64,000 nucleotides of DNA from Trichostrongylus colubriformis (lineage: Eukaryota; Nematoda; Chromadorea; Rhabditida; Trichostrongylidae): the NCBI GenBank assembly GCA_963978905.1, contig OZ022257.1, positions 33,493,685 through 33,557,684 of the forward strand, given 5' to 3'. Position numbers and translations under genes: made by a program. Below the pieces are notes generated by a model. It worked only from the letters and a program-made list of their open reading frames with translations, was not told the DNA's origin and ran no database searches. This document shows positions 48,125 through 59,023 of this stretch, one piece after another; position 1 is the first letter of the stretch, and every line of letters starts with the position of its first letter.

Positions 48125-51100
48125 ATGTCGACTTCCGACGCAGTAAGTTATACATCCTATAGAGATGTGCCTTTCGATGATAAAATTCTTTAACTGTTAA
48201 CCAATTTGAATTTTATCATTGTTTCAACAACGAGTTTTCTAGGACTTTTTGGATGCCGTTAATACGGTGAAACGGCTACGCGCTCGTTTTGATCAAAGAA
48301 AGGTAGGATTTCCAGTGCTAAGATTGTATGAGGCATGTTAAGGTTTGCATGTATTGGGTTGGGGAATAAGTCTCCGCCGTTTTTTTCAACTCCGTTTTTC
48401 ACATTGTTTCCTTCATCTTTCGACAAAGCTTATACATGTTTTCTATAGAGCTTTTCTTGCTCTACAGAATGCTACTATCTGTTTTTTGATTTTCTTCGAC
48501 AACCTAATATTTATGAGGTTTGGAAATGAAGTGAGCTGAAGGCAAAAAAGTGGCACTTGCGCACCTCATTTTTCTCGTCTGCCATCGAAATCAAAAAATG
48601 TATGTGTATATGTTTTCGATAGAGCTTTCTCAGCTCTACAAAATGGTACCACTCTCTATTCGAATCGTTCAAGTTTTTTCTGTTTTTAAGACTTACAAAT
48701 GCAGTACTCGCAAAAGTGTGCTTTTTGGTTATCTCCTTTTCCTCGCCTACCATCGAGATTGGAAGGGTGCACGTATATGCATTCGATAGAGCTCTCTTTG
48801 CTCTACAAGATGATACCTTTCTCCTTTTGTATCCTCTCATATTTTAGCATGTGGGAGTTAGTCTCCACGTGTTTTTCAATTCAAAATTGCGTAATGAAAA
48901 TAAATCTTTTTGGCAGAGAATTTTGTATCATTCGATAGAGCTCTTTTCGCTCTACAAGGCAGTAATTACGGATTTTGTGCAAACTGATTTTTGCTATTTT
49001 TTAGATCATTTGAAAGTCGACGAAATCGAGCATTTTTGTCACATGGTGTCGAAAATGCCCGATTTCGTCGACTTTTAGATGATCTAAAAAATGTCAAAAA
49101 TCAGTTTGAACAAAAAAGGTAATAAATATTTTGTAGAGCGAAAAGAGCTCTATCGAAGTATACAAAACAATCTGCCAAAAAAATTTGTTTTCATCACGCA
49201 ATTTTGAATTGAAAAACACGTGGAGACTTACTCCCACATGCTAAAATTTGACAGGATACAAAAGAAGAGTGGTATCATCTTGTAGAGCAAAGAAAGCTCT
49301 ATCGAATGCATATATGCACACCTTCTCCAATCTCGATGGTAGGCGAGGAAAAGGAGATAACGAAAAAGCACACTTTTGCGAGTACTGCATTTGTAAGTCT
49401 TAAAAACAGCAAAAACTTGAACGATTTGAATAAAGAGTGGTACTATTTTGTAGAGCTGAAAAAGCTCTATCGAAAACATATACATATACATTCTTTGATT
49501 TCGATGGCAGACGAGAAAGATGAGGTGCGCAAGTGCCATTTTTTTGCCTTCAGCTCACTTCATTTCCAAACCTCATAAATATTAGGTTGTCGAAGAAATC
49601 AAAAAACAGATAGTAGCATTCTGTAGAACAAAAATGGCTCTATCGAAAACATATATTGGCTCTGTCGAAAGATGGAGGGAACATTGTGAAAAACGGGGTT
49701 GGAAAAAACGGCGGGCACTTATTCTCCAACCCAATAGAATGTGTTGCTAATAATGAGGAGTGGGATCCGAGTGTGCTGATCTCCTTCCCATTTTCGCAAT
49801 TTGCCAGCTTCCATGTGTGGAACTTGTTTTTTGAGGTGGTCGTCACTGAGAAATCATTTTGGTTTTTGTGCTACCCTTTCTGCCATCAAGAACTCCCAGG
49901 CAACGTTTATACTTTGCGGGGTCGGCGGCAGAGCGTGGCTGCATGTTTCTGCGTCTTCGCCTGTGCCGCCCTGTCTCGCTGCTTGCGTCGTCTATGCGTC
50001 TTCCCCGTGCCACTCTGGCTGCTTGCCTGCGCATGCAGCCACGCCCTGTCGGCGATTATGAACGGAGTGGGGGGAAATACGCCAAAAATCCGCGTGGCCG
50101 CCTGCGGCGAGCGGCGCGGCGAGTCCGAGTTGGATTATATCGTCTCAGGAAACCGCACATCTAAGATGGCGATCGTACCCAAACCTGAGGTGCGACAGCG
50201 CGGGCGGTCGCGTGCGCATCGTTGCTGGGGCGCGCCAAACGTTTTGAAAAATGAGGGATGAAGTGGCACCGTAGCGATTACATAGATGCCGAGATCTGAT
50301 CACATTTAACTCTGCCTCATGTAGTTTGCTACATCACGCGCTATAAAAAAGTCTAGATGTAGGGAGATTTTTCTATTCCTTTGGACACCTCAGTGTCCGA
50401 TCACCAATGATCAGCTACAGTCCATTTCAATTACGGCTGGCAGGGCGAGGCCTACGGACTTGTATCGATCTCTCTCACCCCGCCACACACTCTCACCCAA
50501 TTCTGTGGGCCACGCCCCGTCAGCCTACGGGAACTGGACTGTACTGATAGTGCGAAAAGGGTCTGAAGAACTGACGTTTCACGATTTTCCTTGTTGAAAA
50601 ATCAAACACTTTAAAGACTCAGTTTTGCGCTTATTATATTCAATCACTAAATGAAAATGGACTCTTCCATCAGTCATCTGTCTCTAGAGCACCATAAAAG
50701 TAGATGCAGCGGTGCTAATATAGATGTGGAGAGGCCCTCACTGTTGCGCTCAATCGAAACCGTTACACTATCATCAGTTGGTGCACTGAGGAGTATATTT
50801 TTATTTAAGCCTTCTTTAAGAGGGATAGGGACTTCCCCCTAAAGAAAGTCTTGGGCTCAAAACCTAGGCAAAAGTAGCACGTGACGCCGAGCACAGTGAA
50901 GTGTCCCCACCAAATATATTAGCACCAGGTGATGAGAGGAGTTCAAAATACGTGGGTCAAATTCAGACAGAAGCCGTGAGATTCAAGAATCCTAAAATGG
51001 TTAGATACGTTATGAAATAGAAAGAGCGTTTATCGCTAAATCATTACGAAACGATTTACGAGTAATGCAGATTGTAAAGAGATATCAGATACAAACAAAA

Positions 51101-54100
51101 CGTCCTACGAGATATCCACAGTCAGTACGGCGGCGCTTAGCGCGCCCCAGCAACGATGCGCACGCGACCGCACGCGCTGTCGCACCTTAGGTTTAGATAC
51201 GATCGCCATCTTATTGTTAGATGTGCAGGTTTCCTGAGACGATATAATCCAACTCGGACTCGCCGTGGGCGGCCACGCGGATTTTTGGCGTATTTCCCCC
51301 CACCCTTATGAACGCGGCCTTGTTGAACTATATGTAAAGCACCAGTTGTCCAGCGCACATTACTGTGCGCGTAATTCCGTGGGCGACAGTAGGTCGATGG
51401 GAATTGTTTTTTATAAATTTTACCCACGGATTGTAATACACTCCGTCCATTGTGGGCAGTTCTCCGCTCATTTTGAGTGTGCTTAAAGACACCAGGAGGG
51501 GGTAATTTTGGCTTACGGTAGAACAGACGTAGTGTGGACGAGCTTGAGTGGCCGCCATTGCACAAACTCGCCAATTTGACGCCTTGGCATGGTGCCAAAA
51601 GAAGATGTTTCTAATATAGATTTGTTTTTTCCTTTTAGTTTTCACTTTGTTCTTTCTCATATTGTTTCTAGATGTACTTACGGGTCAAATAAAGTCGGGA
51701 GGGGGGGGGGGGGGGGGAGGGGAGAGACAAAATTTTCACCCACGTCAAAGCTTCTTTCCCTTCCTAGGGTTAGGCTAAACAGATGAGACCTATGCTTTGA
51801 CAGATGCTTTTTAATGTGGGAGGAGGGGATATCAATTTTAGCCTAAGCCTAGTAAGGGAAAGGAGCTTCGACGTCGACGCAAAGTTGCGTCTCCCCCCGA
51901 CTTTATTTGACCCTTCTGAGATTTTCAGGTATAGAAATGCACAATTAAGAAGATCTATAAGTAAACAAGTAAAATATGTCACTAGAAAACAGAAAAGAGG
52001 AAATAATTCAAAAATAAGGTTACATCAGGCCGAAGACAAGCTTCAAAATGAACGAAGCGTGGCTCGGCCACGGAAGCTTGCAGTTCGGATGGAAGCGCGC
52101 CCTGGGGGCAAATAGCGCCCTGTGACGCGTTTTTCAACACCGGTTTCGTTACACATTGTATCTACCGAACCCATATGTTTGTTTTCAGACGCCATTGTTT
52201 TCGTAAACGTTATTCCGCCCTTGCCCCCCTCCCGGTGCCTTTAAGATAGCTTGGACATGGTTATTTCTACCGATTTTTTCCTGGTCCCAAGGCTGCGTTA
52301 TGACCTAACTCTCTCGAAGTGCGCTCCGCCTGCTATGCCCGGGCCTCCTTCATGACATTCAAAAACTTATCGCTAACCTTGATCTGCCTTTCCCCCACGT
52401 TTGTGTCATATTGGACGCAATTAGCAATTTTTGGCCTGAAAACGGATCATTTCAGTGCACGCCGCCCACCGTAAGCGGAGCTTAACATGCTTCGTGTGTG
52501 GTCTTTCATTCTTGTCGGGTGGGGGTGAATTGGTCGAGTTTTCGCGCGGCCGCGGTGACGAATGTGAGTTGTTTGTAGTTCCGTCTGTTGATCCAACAAC
52601 AACCACAACATATAAGAACTTCCGAAGCTTCCTACCTGCAATCTTTGAAGGTCCCTCACGATACCCGCTCACTGCATACTGAACGGAATTCCAAATAACT
52701 GCAGTAAATCGTGCTGACGGCGCCGCGAAAACGACGCTGCAAAGCAAAAATTCGACTAATCGACCCCCTCCCCTACTTGTCCCATGCCCTATCCATCTCA
52801 CACCTGTCCCCATCTCCACAGGTCTTTTTACATACAATACTTAATTTCGTGACAGACGGACGGAGGGGTGGTGGTACGGAAGGACAGAAGGACGGACGGC
52901 CAGACAGGACGAAGCGTTTTAAATGTAGTGGGGATACTTGATGCGGTTCACCTCGAACATTTGAAGCATCCTCTTATAGCAGGCCTCTCTCTTCAGTACA
53001 CTGTGAGAATATAACCGTGAATATACCATAGTGTACCATGGAAGGGATCATCGGAAACACTATAAGGCGCAACAAAGATAAAGTGCTTGACCCTCACATC
53101 CATGGCGAAATTCGCCCATACTTTTCAGCCACCTTATAAACTAACTAACACATTATTTATCTATTCATTCTTTGCTGCTCAATAATATTTATTTATATCT
53201 TTCATTATTGTTTAGTTCTTGTGGACGGTATGTAATGGGCGAGTCTTCGCGTCTTACTTTTATTGCCATTCCTTAAATATGCGAGATTGCTTGAAACACC
53301 ACACTCACCTATACTAAAATAGCTCTGTCCTTCGTTAGCTAACTTAACGGCATTAAAACAGTCAAACCTGGTTGGGCACCAACTTACATATTGTTGGGTC
53401 ATACAGTACTCAACCACCTCAGCTAATAAAAGAAGTGCAGTGTTAAGGAGTATTAGGTGGACCCATGAAGAGCTATTACATCCGCATATGCGTTAGTATG
53501 TCTATGATCTTCCTAGTACTGAAGGAACTACTGTGAAGTACGGAGTTCTAGTATGGCAATAAATGGATAATATTAGGTGTATGCAGGATAAATGGTAAGG
53601 CATGGTAAGCCTTTTTTCGGCGCCGTTTCACATCTCGAGTGAACCTGAATATACCATCTTATAAGTCACGCTCAGCCTTTTTCATTTCACACTTTCTTTG
53701 GTAGCGGCCTTTGGTAAGAGGTTTTTTACAGGCTCTAAAATTTAGACTGGAGAGGTACGGTTATCGCATGAACATGCTTCATGAGTTTAAACTGGGTCTT
53801 TCCGCGGTAGAAGACAGTTCGAACCTCAGCCGTGTGTTACGCCAAGAGTCCCCTGCAGAAAGAAATGTGCGCCGTTGGTTTGCGAGGTCTGCTTCTGGAG
53901 ACTTTAAACTTCAAGGTGAGCCACATCAAGGGTGCTCACTGTTTGGTGGTGTTGTGAGGGCACAATCCACTTCAGCCTGGTGCCACCTGGTCAGACCATC
54001 ACAGCAGAGGCCTATTGCCGTGATTGGGTTCTGATGTATGAAAAGTTGCAAAAACTGTGGCCGGCGCCAACAAACAGAAGGGGTCCTATCCTGTTGCAGG

Positions 54101-57100
54101 ATAACGCAAAACCCCACACTTCGCGAAGGACCCGGCAAAAACTGATGCACTGAGGCATCGAGACTCTCCCTCACCCCCCTTATTACCCAGACCTATCCCT
54201 AACGGATCACCATTTTTTCCGGGCTCACGATGCAAACCTGCGTCAGAAGAAGTTCGCCGATTCGATGCACGTTGAAAATGCCATTGTTGACATTATTAAT
54301 TCTCGTAATCCAAAATTTAATCGTGATGGCATATTTTCTTCACCGGGTCGTTGGCAAAGTCGTGTAGATTCGAATGGTTTCCATATAAAGTTGCGTCTGA
54401 GAGAAGTTATGGCGTTTTGGAAAAAGTGGGCTGTTTTGGCCATTTATTCTGCATACACCTAATACGTCAATAAAAATAACTAATAAAAAAAAAATAAAAA
54501 TTCAGGAACTAAAGCATCAGTACGAATTGCTCATTCGTTTTGAAGAAGAGACGTATGGTCTATGGGGACTGTATCAACAAGCTGTCGTTGGAAATATTAA
54601 TGTTCCAAGTAAGTGACATGTCGTTAATGTCACACCCCTCTGAGCATTCTCCATTCCTCCCAAGATTACTTGCTAACTACGGAGATATTGGAGCAGTGCA
54701 GTTGATATGTACAGGAGGTGTTGAGATAAAAGTCAAGCGAAAGTACGTGAATAGTCGTAAATATTAGGTTGTCCCAAAAGTCTTGTCGTATTTTTCCAAA
54801 AAAAAAATCAGTGACTCTTGTTCACTTCGAGGCAGGTCCAGGCGGTTCAGGAATATGGTAGAACGTTCCCTAAGCTTTCTAGGAAAATTCATATTGACCC
54901 ACCAGATCCCGTGGAGAGAGCTACAATGCCCGTTGTCGATACCCACCCAACTCGCGGTGTCATCTATTATGAGCGGTCTTGGGCACCAAAACGACGGAAG
55001 CTCGCCACTCCATCAGCGCTGCATTGGGCAAGGGATGTATGAGCTAGGAGACCGTGCGCCGCTGGTTCATCAGCTTCAGCAACGGCGAGATCGGCATGAA
55101 AGACAAACCACGCTTGGGACTGTGCTGGTACTGGGACGCGGAAGGAATGCTTTTCCGCGAGGTGCTGGTACAAGGCGAAACAGTCACCGCTACCGTATGT
55201 ACCCACCAGCTCCAGCAGCTCGCCGTCGCTCTTCGAGAAAAGCGCCGAAAAAGGTCCGCAGTCACCCTTCCTACATGACGACGCCCGCTCCAATTTTCTC
55301 CGATTTCGCGAAAAGTGCCCTGGCCAAGCTACAGGAGCTCGGCTGGGATATCCTGCCCCACCCGCCATACACTGCAGACATTGCCCTTTCTGACCAACAC
55401 CTTACCCATCCTCTCGAATCCTTCCTGGCCAAGAGAAAATCCCTTGATTATGACTTGCTTGCGAAGGCGATCACTGACTTCTTCGACTATCAGAACCCAG
55501 AGTTCTGGGAGGAGGGAATCAACGATTTTCCTATAAAGTAGCAGAGGGTTGCCGATAACAATGGTCACTACGTTGTTGCTTAATTGTTATTTGTTGGACG
55601 AAAAAAAATAAAAAGCGATGATCGAAAAAAATACGACAAGACTTTTTGGACAACCTAATAGTTGAACAAGAGTGGTATAACCCGATTTCTCACTTTGCCT
55701 CCGTAACTGTAGCCATTATCTTCAGAACTCGACTACTTCGACCCAGCTGAGGAATCATGGATGTGGGGATGGATAAAAGGCAATGAGAAATGGCACGCAT
55801 GGAATAAATGCAAAGGCAGGCGTTGAGTATCCTTTACAATGGTTCCGAACAGTAACATATCTGCTGTTATCGTTTGTTTACTTCATTATTTTTTTCGACG
55901 CCTTTCGTGGCGGGATGTTTTCACAAGGATATCCAGTTATGGACAAGGATTCATTTTCAGTCACGTCACCCACCTTATGACAGCGCAATTTGTTGTTTTT
56001 TATTTTTATTTATTAAATTAACAAGCAATATTTGTTGAATTTAAATACAAACAAATAAATAATTAATTAAAATTCGTTGTTCTGAAGACGGCAGCTGCGA
56101 TAATTAGAAATGGTGGGTGGACGAGCGCGGAAGAAATTCCAAGAAGGTGTTTAACGCCATTTGCGGTGAAAAAGGTCCCTCAAACAAGCTCTATTCTCTC
56201 TGTCCCTCATTCTGTGACTGACTCTCCTTACATGTGTTTGCGAATGTGTTTACGTACAACTGCACTACATCCCAGATCCACGTTGCTCCGGTCGATGACT
56301 GATGATGTGGCGCGCGAGCAAACGGGTTCGCGGCGAGGGACAAGCTGGAGCCGACTCCATTCATCGTGCTTTTCCACAGGATTTCGTTTTTCCTTACTAC
56401 CGCTCTACCGAACGCCTCTACCTTATCCGCAACTAGCAACCAAACTATCCTCTCTGCTGCTGCCGATGCGTCCCCATTGAATGGGGCGTTTTAGGTTTTC
56501 CCTTGCAGAGTTGATTTGCTGGAATTATTCTTGTCTGATGGAATAATATGCCGTCGTGAGCACTGACTATCTGCGCAGTTTTCTATTAATGAAATATATA
56601 TTCGGCGACAGAGAGCATAACTATATTAATTGTAAGGTGCGTCTGAGATGAGTGTGAATGGTTCTGCTCGCTGTTTGAGCTGCTTTAGTGCTCCAATGAC
56701 TCGCCCCAGATTGCAGAATATTACAACCTTGCCCCACACACAATAAGCACATGACATACAGAATAGCTACTCGACTAAATGTCGAGAGGTATGCCTTTCA
56801 TGGTCAATGCCTTGCAGAAACTGCGCTGCTTTTCGAAGCAACCTATTTATATATTCGATTATTGACAAACATTTTAAGAAGAAACATAGGTTCACATTCA
56901 GGTATGACCAAAAGCGAAGCCGTACAGGCCTACATTGAAGGGGTGCGTACGTTGGCGAAACGTCTGCCGGACCTGGTAGAGGAGTGGAAGGATGACCAGG
57001 ATCCACGCATTCCAGATAGAAATCGCTATGTGCCCGAAGATGAAAGAGAGGAATTCGAACGCATCACCCGAGAGGGAAAGCTGGCCAGGCGGTGAGTACC

Positions 57101-57204
57101 CGAATTATATTGCCCTTAAATGCAACAACAACAGAATCCTTTGCAGCGAAAGGGACGCAGCGCAACGAGCAAAGGAAGAGGCGCTGGGATGGTGGGACGA
57201 GTGA
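48125..57204 (+). CDS. Divergent acyl-CoA-binding domain protein, 172 aa
   Basis: ACBPs bind long-chain acyl-CoA esters in the cytosol. Exons 48125-48142, 48243-48302, 54506-54608, 55726-55815, 56902-57091 and 57147-57204 join in phase from ATG to TGA. Residues 7-26 are the first helix (DFLDAVNTVKRLRARFDQRK). Then come YGLWGLYQQAVVGN, the equivalent of YKQATVG but with Gln for the acyl-CoA-contacting Lys, and KWHAWNKCKGMTKSEAVQAY, the domain's C-terminal half with its conserved Lys and Tyr. The loop between them is longer than usual. A charged helical extension of about 70 residues follows, ending GWWDE. There is no membrane segment or ankyrin repeat. Intron 4 uses a GC donor (GCAGGC at 55816). 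Intron 2 is 6.2 kb and packed with D, P, N, C, B and mariner elements. Confidence 0.88.
48354..49734. repeat. Family D long foldback (1381 bp), second copy
   Basis: The ends TTGGGTTGGGGAATAAGT and ACTTATTCTCCAACCCAA lie between TA duplications. The arms meet near 49040. Hairpins TAGAGC-N6-GCTCTA start near 48445, 48618, 48783 and 48932 and are mirrored in the right arm. Length and layout equal the copy at 40827-42203, but the arms have diverged more from each other. It lies in ACBP intron 2. Confidence 0.92.
49922..50058. repeat. Family P palindromic element
   Basis: CGGCAGAGCGTGGCTGCATG is answered by CATGCAGCCACGCCCTGTCGG (inverse). It is related to 19508-19632. A weaker third pair is at about 50440-50527 (GGCAGGGCGAGGCCTACGG with CCACGCCCCGTCAGCC). 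Confidence 0.6.
50058..51321. repeat. Inverted repeat pair with arms of about 185 bp
   Basis: Arm 50058-50240 and arm 51138-51321 are inverse copies (GGGGGGAAATACGCCAAAAA, GAGTTGGATTATATCGTCTC, GCAACGATGCGCACGCGACC). They enclose 0.9 kb without recognisable genes. This may be one TIR element ('family N') within ACBP intron 2. Confidence 0.72.
51483..52244. repeat. Family C element carrying a family B insertion, second copy
   Basis: It is close to 45961-46715 throughout, including both C/B junctions and the right part (GAAGCGTGGCTCGGCCACGG). The ends are TTAAAGACACCAGGAGGGGG and CTCCCGGTGCCTTTAA. It lies in ACBP intron 2. Confidence 0.82.
51682..51913. repeat. Family B MITE nested in family C, second copy
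   Basis: The left G run is about 17 long, but the right C run has shrunk to 6, unlike the 46160 copy. The junction sequences are the same as at 46160-46397. Confidence 0.85.
52290..52940. repeat. Tandem-array family remnant with AAGCGTTTTA terminus
   Basis: It shares CTTTCCCCCACGTTTG, TTTGGCCTGAAAACGG and CAGTGCACGC blocks with the 6985-7915 array. It ends in GACGGACGG/GACAGG microsatellite and GAAGCGTTTTAAATGTAGTG. Only about one and a half units remain, with an unrelated insertion of about 220 bp near 52520-52740. Confidence 0.65.
53573..54462 (+). mobile_element. Internally deleted mariner
   Basis: The ends TTAGGTGTATGCAGGATAAA and CATTTATTCTGCATACACCTAA are flanked by TA. The + strand first encodes the N-terminal HTH region (RRWFARSASGDFKLQGEPH). 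It then jumps to the catalytic core: WWCCEGTIHFSLVPPGQTI, ILLQDNAKPHTSRRTRQKL, LPHPPYYPDLSLTDHHFF and NAIVDIINSRNPKFNRDGIF. Both catalytic-type blocks are visible, but HTH and core are in different frames and an internal stop precedes LPHPPY. At 890 bp it is about 400 bp short. It ends 43 bp before ACBP exon 3. Confidence 0.88.
54764..55658 (+). mobile_element. Degenerate mariner
   Basis: The ends TTAGGTTGTCCCAAAAGTCT and AGACTTTTTGGACAACCTAA are flanked by TA (895 bp). On the + strand WYWDAEGMLFREVLVQGETV, FLHDDARSNFL and HPPYTADIALSDQH are the three catalytic blocks of D,D34D mariners in order, in shifted frames. The N-terminal HTH half is deleted. It lies in ACBP intron 3, between exons 54506-54608 and 55726-55815. 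Confidence 0.85.
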
Positions 57205-57600
57205 TGCCGTGAAACTATCTCCATGTGGAGAAGCCGCCTACGTTAGGACCACTGCTTCTGCTTTACGACCTGTGTATTTGGTTCTTTTGTTGGTAGTCGT
57301 CAGTAAGAGTGTTCTCATGAAGTGTCTGTGCATGAACGAGATTCTGTAACGGATTCCTCAAGCTATTTTTAGTCTAGTATTAGAAAGCATTAGTATCACT
57401 TAGTATGAATGTATGTGCTTTTTTTTGTGCAAGAAATAGGAAAAAGCTTAGTTCTGATGTCAGTCAACCACAAACCAAACCCATATCCAGTCTTATAACT
57501 GGTAATGGGTGCAATTATGGAAGTTTTCTCTCTTGGAATCGTGAAGTGAATGAGGTACTTCACGACAGGTCGAGACTAGAGGAATTAATTGAGCAACATC
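57205..57600. other. Downstream of the ACBP gene, nothing recognised
   Basis: I see no clear polyadenylation signal and no gene. Confidence 0.4.
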
Positions 57601-57604
57601 CTAC

Positions 57605-58440
57605 TATATATAATTCGCTTAGTATGTCTGTGTGTGTGTCTGTGTGTGTGTCTGTGTGTGTGTGTTTGTCCGTCTGTCACGAAATTCATATCTCGCATCG
57701 CAGCAAAGCTGGGACGCTGGATTTTACAAGTTATATAGGGGGTGCCAAGGTAACCCCAGCGGTGGTGGACCGAAAGTGATAGCAGTTGATAAGGGCTGAT
57801 AAGAAGCCTCGGAAGGCAAATGTCACCAAATCCGTTTCGCCTCACGGATTGATCCTAAAGCGCTGATACCCATAGGTGTTTTGGGGGATGGGACGGGGAC
57901 ATTAATGGTGGATGACCAGCATTGATAAAGGTTGATAAGATTCGATAAGGAGCGTAAAAAGGCTAGGCTCGTCAAATCCAATTCGCTTTTCGCGTTGATC
58001 CAAGAGCGCTGACACTCATGGGTGTTTAGCAGGGTGGGTCAGGGACATTAATGGTGGGTGATCCATGTTGATAATGGCTGATAAGATTTGATAATGAGCA
58101 CGAGAAGGTAAATTTCGTCGAATTCGTTTTGCTTTTCGCGTTGATCCAAGAGCGCTGACATTTATAAGTGTTTTGCGGGATGGGGCAGGAACATTAATGG
58201 AATGGTGGGTGACCCACACTGATAATGGTTGATAAGATTCGATAAGGGGCGTAAAAAGGCTAGAGTCGTCAAATTCGTTTCTCCTTTCGCGTTGATCCAG
58301 GAGAGCTGACACTCATGGGTGTTTAGCAGGGTGGGACGGGCACATTAATAATGGGTGATCCAAACTGATAATGGTTTATAAGCTTCGATTAGGAGCGTGA
58401 GAAAGGGAAATGTCACCGAGGGGCTTGCTTCTACGGCTAA
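57605..58440. repeat. TACTATATATAA terminus, TG/TCTG microsatellite and about 150-bp tandem array
   Basis: It starts CCTACTATATATAATTCGCT, then TCTGTGTG microsatellite (57625-57680) and CCGTCTGTCACGAAATTC, the inverse of the end of the 6985-7915 array. After a spacer it has about four imperfect units of 145-170 bp marked by GCGTTGATCCAAGAGCGCTG, ACATTAATGG and GGTTGATAAGATTCGATAAG (57780-58400). There is no coding signal. Confidence 0.75.
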
Positions 58441-59023
58441 CAGTGGAATGTTCATATTCGCAGGTATCGTAGGGTACGGGTACCTCAATGGCACTGTTGG
58501 GTACAGGAACCTCAGTGAAACTGATAACGGCTTACAGTGACTGAAAAGAACCGTTAGGAATTGGATGGGATGAAATCCTTGCTAACATTGTACGACCGCT
58601 TTAGCAAAAGCGTCTGATGCGCAGTGGCATCGGGTGAACATATTTTGTTTATGTTCTGATATCACTGACCGATGTATCCACCGCTGAATGCCTGGCTATC
58701 CAAAAAATGGTGCGTTTCTGTTGTTAATGCGGTTTCCATTGATAATCATGATACAACCTATTTTTGTGATAGCAAAGCAAGCGGTTCACTCGGAATCATT
58801 TTCTAATGCGGTACTCGCAGCAACACTAGGTATCGACCGCTAGACTATGTGAAATTTCAAGTAGTGAAGCATGTTTACGAAAACGATAAACATCGATAAG
58901 CGGGATATGGCCTACCATCAATGTGTACGAATTAGATTCTCAGCAAGTGATCTATTTGTTACCAATCGATGCAATCGAATGGTAAACTATCGATTTCCAA
59001 ACTACCCAAACTCCCAATGATGA
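58441..59023. other. Intergenic, nothing recognised
   Basis: No supported gene or named repeat. Confidence 0.4.

Noticed and set aside
53815..54130. Two separate genes in the mariner at 53573-54462
   Set aside because: HTH and catalytic pieces belong to one transposase broken by an internal deletion and frame change.
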